From a virus: DNA of 64,000 nucleotides. The notes under the pieces are model-generated. The model ran no database searches and was not told where the DNA came from. It worked only from the letters and a program-made list of their open reading frames with translations. Numbering within the stretch: the stretch's first letter is position 1; each line of letters begins with the position of its first letter. Made by a program: the position numbers and the translations under genes. The stretch covers positions 21,286-85,285 of the IMG/VR virus record IMGVR_UViG_3300030117_007605, one strand, 5' to 3'. Shown piece after piece: positions 63,701-64,000 of the stretch.

Positions 63701-63949
63701 GCCGTTGCTATTAGAATCGCTTTGCTAAATGTAAGTAATATGCCAAAGAGCAACTTGTTTATCCTTGATGAACCGGGCACTGCTTTGGACGCTGAAAACA
63801 TGGAAGGCTTTGTCAGAATCTTAGACCTTGTAAAAGGATATTTTGATGTTACTTTACTAATTACTCACATAGAGAGTTTGAAAGATATTGTCGATATGAC
63901 AGTTGAAATCTCTAAAACAGATGACGGATATGCATTTGTTAATCAATGA
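60794..63949 (+). CDS. 47-46: Fused gp47-gp46 (Mre11/SbcD-Rad50/SbcC) recombination protein
   Basis: 1051 residues. The N-terminal half is a metallophosphoesterase nuclease: 'FAHIADTHIKNL', 'YIIHCGDIAHTK', 'VILGNHDGNLRN' and 'GDIHKTQIL'. After a linker (about 340-375) comes the SMC-type ATPase: Walker A 'GIFGKNFSGKSS' at 394-405, a coiled coil with a possible hook Cys721/Cys729 ('PCGDKYLTSC'), a returning coil, signature 'ETCSGAEKTLAAVAIR' and Walker B 'LFILDEPGTALDAEN' with Asp992. In T4 these are two genes, gp47 and gp46, that process DNA ends and degrade host DNA. Here both activities are in one chain with a short coil. The hook spacing is Cx7C, not CxxC. Confidence 0.92.
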   Translation: MKFAHIADTHIKNLKYHKEYKAVFQQLYQTLRDQKVDYIIHCGDIAHTKTQISPEFVELCSDFLKNLADIAPTYVILGNHDGNLRNSYRQDAITPIVDALGHKNLHLLKYAGETHLNDEFCLNTLSVFDEDNWVKPSNPDKINIGLYHGAIKYSRTDIGFVMEHGDHGVDIFDDCDYSMLGDIHKTQILNKEGTIAYAGSTIQQNFGETQDKGIFIWDIKSKTEFTREKFNFVNPKPFVTINLTKTGRIPKGFKCPDGARLRLVSKSNIALERLRRAVDIAKHRFKPESITFLNKANSGDLSVEDRVSSELFENLRDEKTQQDLIKEYLKDYNVEEDTLNEVFALNSKYNKVVEESEDISRNVHWRIKKFSWDNLFNYGEGNSLDFDKLSGTVGIFGKNFSGKSSVIDALLYTIYNNTSKNIRKTYNIINQNKDYGSGVVEIEANNKTYKISRRSDKYTKKLKGKVTNEAKTQADFDYVDQVSGEVGSLNQTARGSTDKAIRNVFGDLDDFLNTSMSSQLGALSFINEGSTRRKEILAKFLDLEFFERKFKLAKEDASDLRGALRRIQDVDYDEGIKKTKNDIFRAGAAVAKQKNHCVTLKEDLGFVEKDIAALENSLSQILEKPISIRKVRKDLEKAGENKKVLKNKVRDLTKQITSKEDFLQKGGALLESIDILSLSQQKEEADELQDKVEKLLREQEKQEREKETSLRQIKILTDIPCGDKYLTSCKFIKDAHGAKQDLTITQKVLAEVENKLELNSGELSDIDVDKVSKTINNWNQLTQKIKDEQSNIANLNLELERTNTAIQKLEGEIEQLNETADYYEEHKEVLENMEKVVSELELARTNKERTEQELQDCEDRIYQLVGKEGALEQKLQNLKDLKEERFRLNAEYSAYDLFMRCMHSNGIAFDVIKKALPVINTEVAKVLSNIVDFEVFFENSENKLNILIKHPKHDPRQLETCSGAEKTLAAVAIRIALLNVSNMPKSNLFILDEPGTALDAENMEGFVRILDLVKGYFDVTLLITHIESLKDIVDMTVEISKTDDGYAFVNQ

Positions 63950-63958
63950 GGATAAAAA

Positions 63959-64000
63959 ATGTGTGGATGTGATAATTGTAAATGTGAAAAGAACTGCGGC
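63959..64000 (+). CDS. Cysteine-rich small protein (3' end outside window)
   Basis: A new ATG 9 bases after the previous stop, with GAGGA upstream, opens a frame whose first 14 residues are MCGCDNCKCEKNCG: five cysteines in a CxCxxCxC pattern. The window ends here. This may be a metallothionein-like or metal-binding peptide; it cannot be judged further. Confidence 0.5.
   Translation, partial: MCGCDNCKCEKNCG

Noticed and set aside
1-64000. tRNA genes, CRISPR arrays, insertion sequences, attachment sites
   Set aside because: All gaps are shorter than about 70 bases, too small for these elements apart from one tRNA-sized gap at 55803-55869 that shows no cloverleaf; no spaced direct repeats or transposase/integrase motifs were seen.

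Overview
This window is a continuous segment of a large tailed-phage genome (T4-like myovirus, probably marine), not a bacterial chromosome. All supported genes lie on the + strand, are packed with ATGA/TAATG-type overlaps or gaps of a few bases, and are AT-rich. Diagnostic phage genes are a gp25/GPW baseplate wedge protein, a gp6/baseplate-J wedge protein, a T4 gp55-type late sigma factor, a gp61-type primase, a RuvC-like resolvase and a gp47/gp46 (Mre11/Rad50-like) recombination protein. The host cannot be named from the sequence. No tRNA, rRNA, insertion sequence, integrase or CRISPR array is seen, and no gene-free stretch exceeds about 70 bases.

Layout. 1-7.5 kb: the 3' part of a large coiled-coil-tailed protein, a LamG-type virion protein and a 1157-aa protein with three different nucleotidyltransferase-like domains. 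7.5-13.5 kb: small unknown proteins, a short-form adenylosuccinate synthetase (PurA/PurZ family), a ClpP-type protease, a PIN-PhoH protein, an HExxH metallopeptidase, a SAP/Rho_N-like basic protein and a RecB/Cas4-like PD-(D/E)XK nuclease. 13.5-30.9 kb: an uninterrupted cluster of about 19 carbohydrate genes: six or more glycosyltransferases, a split transketolase, an RfbH-type iron-sulfur/PLP 3-dehydrase, RmlB-, RmlC- and Gmd-like sugar nucleotide enzymes, a NeuB/NeuA/DUF115 nonulosonate module, a small HAD phosphatase, a B12-binding radical SAM protein, a class III aminotransferase and a stand-alone mannose-6-phosphate-isomerase-type cupin. 30.8-32.4 kb: a zinc-ribbon protein, a small membrane protein, the late sigma factor and a helical protein. 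32.4-59.4 kb: virion/baseplate/tail genes, including a 2765-aa and a 1538-aa protein. 59.4-64 kb: resolvase, primase, fused gp47-gp46 and the start of a cysteine-rich peptide gene.

How it fits together. The structural block and the recombination/replication block are standard for T4-like phages, and the sigma factor next to the structural block would turn on late genes. The unusual content is the glycan cluster. It encodes sugar activation, deoxygenation, epimerisation, amination, possible radical methylation and transfer. It lacks some upstream enzymes (no nucleotidyltransferase for the NDP-hexoses, no E3 reductase for the RfbH step, no nonulosonate precursor enzymes), so it must use host intermediates or genes outside the window. 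Its product may remodel the host surface during infection or decorate the virion. That is inference.
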